Assembly: GCA_001800185.1 (NCBI GenBank)
Contig: MGUX01000107.1
Coordinates: forward strand, 1-7,572
Length of the DNA stretch: 7,572 nucleotides
From: Elusimicrobia bacterium RIFCSPLOWO2_12_FULL_59_9
GTDB lineage: Bacteria; Elusimicrobiota; Elusimicrobia; O2-12-FULL-59-9
Direction: 5' to 3'
The notes below the pieces were generated by a model. It was not told the origin of the DNA. It saw nothing but the letters and a program-made list of their open reading frames with translations, and did no database searches. Position numbers and translations under genes: made by a program. Of this stretch, positions 6,120-7,572 are shown piece by piece. Every line of letters begins with the position of its first letter. The first letter of the stretch is position 1.

Positions 6120-7460
6120 ATGGCCACGGTTATTAAGGAAACGAAAGTAAATAAGACGGATTCTTGGACTCCGGAGAAGGTTTTGGAGATGAGGAAGAGG
6201 CTGCTGCTGCCTTCCACCATGACGTATCATAGCCAGCCGCTTTTGATCCGGCGGGCGTCCATGCAGTATGTCTATGACGAGAAGGACAAAAAATATCTCG
6301 ACGCTTTCGCGGGGGTGGTGACGATTTCGGTGGGGCATTGCCATCCGGAGCTGGTCAAGAAGGCTCAGGCCCAGATGGAGACTTTTGATCACTCGACGAC
6401 GCTCTACCTTTACCCCCAGATCGTGGAAATGGCCGAGAAGCTGATCGAGCGCGTCAAGCCGGCCAACCCGGCGCTGGAAGTTTGCTTTTTCACCAACTCC
6501 GGCTGCGAGGCCAACGAGTTGGCGGCCATCATCGCCAAGAACCACACCAAGCGGCATGAGTTCATCGCCCTGCGCCACTCCTTTCATGGGCGCACCCTCA
6601 TGGCTATGGCCATGACGGGGCAATCCATCTGGCGGCATTCGACGCCCTACGTTTTCGGCGTCTACCACGCCCCGGCCGATTACACCTACCGGCGGCCGGA
6701 GGGATTGACGCCGCAGCAATACACGCGCGTGTGCGCCGACGAAGTGGAAAACGTTATCAAGTATTCCACCTCGGGCCAGATCGCGGCCTATATCGCCGAG
6801 CCCATCTCGGGATTTGGCGGCGTCATCGACCCGGGGCCGGAGTACTTCCCGAGGGTATATGAGCACGTCAAGAAGGCGGGCGGGCTCTTCATCTCGGACG
6901 AGGTGCAGACCGGCGTGGGGCGCACGGGCAAGCATTTCCTCGGCATCCAGCATTGGGGCGTCAAGCCGGACATGGTTACCATGGCAAAGGGCATCGGCAA
7001 CGGCTACCCTCTGGGCGCTTTGGTCACGACCCGCGAGGTGGCGGCCTCCATGGAGGGGAAAACCCATTTCAACACCTTCGGCGGAAACCCGGTGGCGATG
7101 ACGGTGGGCGGGGCGGTGCTGGACATCCTCAAGAAGGAGAGGCTGACGGAGAACGCCGAGAAGGTGGGCGGCAAGCTCATCGCCGGGCTGAGGAAGCTGC
7201 AGGAGCGCTATGAGTGCGTGGGCGACGTGCGCGGGCGCGGTCTGATGATCGGCGTTGAGATCGTCAAGGACAAGAAATCCAAGGAGCCCGCGCCGCAGAC
7301 GACCTTGAAGCTCATGGACCTCGCCAAGGACAATGGGGTGCTCATCGGAAAGGGCGGCATGGCCGGCAACGTCCTGCGAATCAAGCCCCCGCTCTGCGTG
7401 ACCGCCGAAGACGCCGACTGGATAATCGACGCCCTCGACAAGGCCCTAAAAAAGGTCTAG
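6120..7460 (+). CDS. Class III aminotransferase, AGXT2/PYD4-like (beta-alanine transaminase)
   Basis: A 446-residue PLP enzyme of fold type I, class III. It is predicted to move the amino group of beta-alanine or 3-aminoisobutyrate to pyruvate or glyoxylate, giving malonate or methylmalonate semialdehyde. Key features are the PLP-phosphate loop NSGCEAN (126-132), SFHGRTL (154-160), Asp260 and Gln263 in SDEVQTGVGRTG, Schiff-base Lys290 in MAKGIGNG, and Thr319 in FNTFGGNP. The N-terminal stretch LLPSTMTYHSQPL followed by YLDAFAGVVTISVGHCHPE resembles animal AGXT2 and plant PYD4 more than the omega-transaminases. The length is normal, with no targeting sequence. AGGAGG at 6107-6112 is 7 nt from the ATG and directly follows the repeat element of spacer 3. 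It logically precedes the aldehyde dehydrogenase in the pathway. Alternatives are 4-aminobutyrate or alanine-glyoxylate transaminase; context favours beta-alanine. Confidence 0.9.
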   Translation: MATVIKETKVNKTDSWTPEKVLEMRKRLLLPSTMTYHSQPLLIRRASMQYVYDEKDKKYLDAFAGVVTISVGHCHPELVKKAQAQMETFDHSTTLYLYPQIVEMAEKLIERVKPANPALEVCFFTNSGCEANELAAIIAKNHTKRHEFIALRHSFHGRTLMAMAMTGQSIWRHSTPYVFGVYHAPADYTYRRPEGLTPQQYTRVCADEVENVIKYSTSGQIAAYIAEPISGFGGVIDPGPEYFPRVYEHVKKAGGLFISDEVQTGVGRTGKHFLGIQHWGVKPDMVTMAKGIGNGYPLGALVTTREVAASMEGKTHFNTFGGNPVAMTVGGAVLDILKKERLTENAEKVGGKLIAGLRKLQERYECVGDVRGRGLMIGVEIVKDKKSKEPAPQTTLKLMDLAKDNGVLIGKGGMAGNVLRIKPPLCVTAEDADWIIDALDKALKKV

Positions 7461-7466
7461 CGCCTC

Positions 7467-7500
7467 CGCGCGATCCGCTCTCACCGCGCGCTTCCTTTAT
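7467..7500 (+). terminator. Possible weak intrinsic terminator after the aminotransferase gene
   Basis: CGCGCG (7467-7472) and CGCGCG (7485-7490) can pair as a 6-bp GC stem around a 12-nt loop, followed by CTTCCTTTAT. It lies 7 bp after the stop. The loop is large and the T-tract is broken, so this is only a candidate. Confidence 0.3.
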
Positions 7501-7550
7501 ACGGCAGGCGGGCCTGTCCGGGGATTTCCCTTTCGCCCCCGGGCCCCGTC

Positions 7551-7571
7551 GAGGACCCTCCCGTGGTCCTC
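7551..7571. terminator. Hairpin at the window end, possible terminator
   Basis: GAGGACC (7551-7557) and GGTCCTC (7565-7571) form a perfect 7-bp stem with a 7-nt loop, about 90 bp after the last stop. The window ends one base later, so a following T-run cannot be seen. Between 7461 and 7550 no gene was found. Confidence 0.35.
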
Positions 7572-7572
7572 C

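Noticed and set aside
6075..7067. Long minus-strand open frame (330 codons) opposite the aminotransferase gene
   Set aside because: It is antisense to a gene with complete catalytic motifs, its product is a low-complexity His/Arg/Leu-rich sequence without family features, and it ends in repeat DNA. GC-rich genes often leave such open antisense frames.

Overview
The window is a five-gene, all plus-strand catabolic cluster from a GC-rich bacterium. Most genes have an AGGAGG Shine-Dalgarno site 6-9 nt before the start. No RNA gene, taxonomic marker, integrase or transposase is present, so the lineage cannot be named. The odd spacer repeats and the gene mix would fit an uncultured lineage, but that is a guess.

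Layout: 1-96 is a short leader with one hairpin. 97-1011 encodes a nitrilase-fold C-N hydrolase (beta-ureidopropionase type). Its stop overlaps the GTG start of an NCS1 hydantoin/nucleobase permease (1008-2513). A 292-bp repeat-filled spacer follows, then a dihydropyrimidinase/D-hydantoinase (2806-4263), a 166-bp repeat-bearing spacer, an aldehyde dehydrogenase (4430-5944), a 175-bp repeat element, and a class III aminotransferase of the AGXT2/PYD4 type (6120-7460). The final 112 bp is non-coding and holds two candidate terminator hairpins.

Read as a pathway, the genes fit the lower part of reductive pyrimidine catabolism. The permease imports a cyclic ureide or nucleobase. Dihydropyrimidinase opens dihydrouracil or dihydrothymine. 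Beta-ureidopropionase releases beta-alanine (or 3-aminoisobutyrate), CO2 and NH3. The aminotransferase makes malonate (or methylmalonate) semialdehyde, and the aldehyde dehydrogenase oxidises it. The first enzyme, dihydropyrimidine dehydrogenase, and any regulator are not in the window. Hydantoin use is the main alternative reading.

The genes are ordinary; the spacers are not. All three large spacers carry runs of a 7-8 bp unit, AGTG(A/G)TC. In the first and third spacers these run forward on the left and as reverse complement on the right, giving long imperfect inverted repeats. Spacers 2 and 3 also share a palindrome-rich core, about 70 of 76 positions identical by hand alignment, in opposite orientation on the two sides of the aldehyde dehydrogenase gene. 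This looks like a family of dispersed, MITE-like or REP-like intergenic elements, possibly transcribed and folded inside the operon mRNA. It is the part of the window most worth following up.
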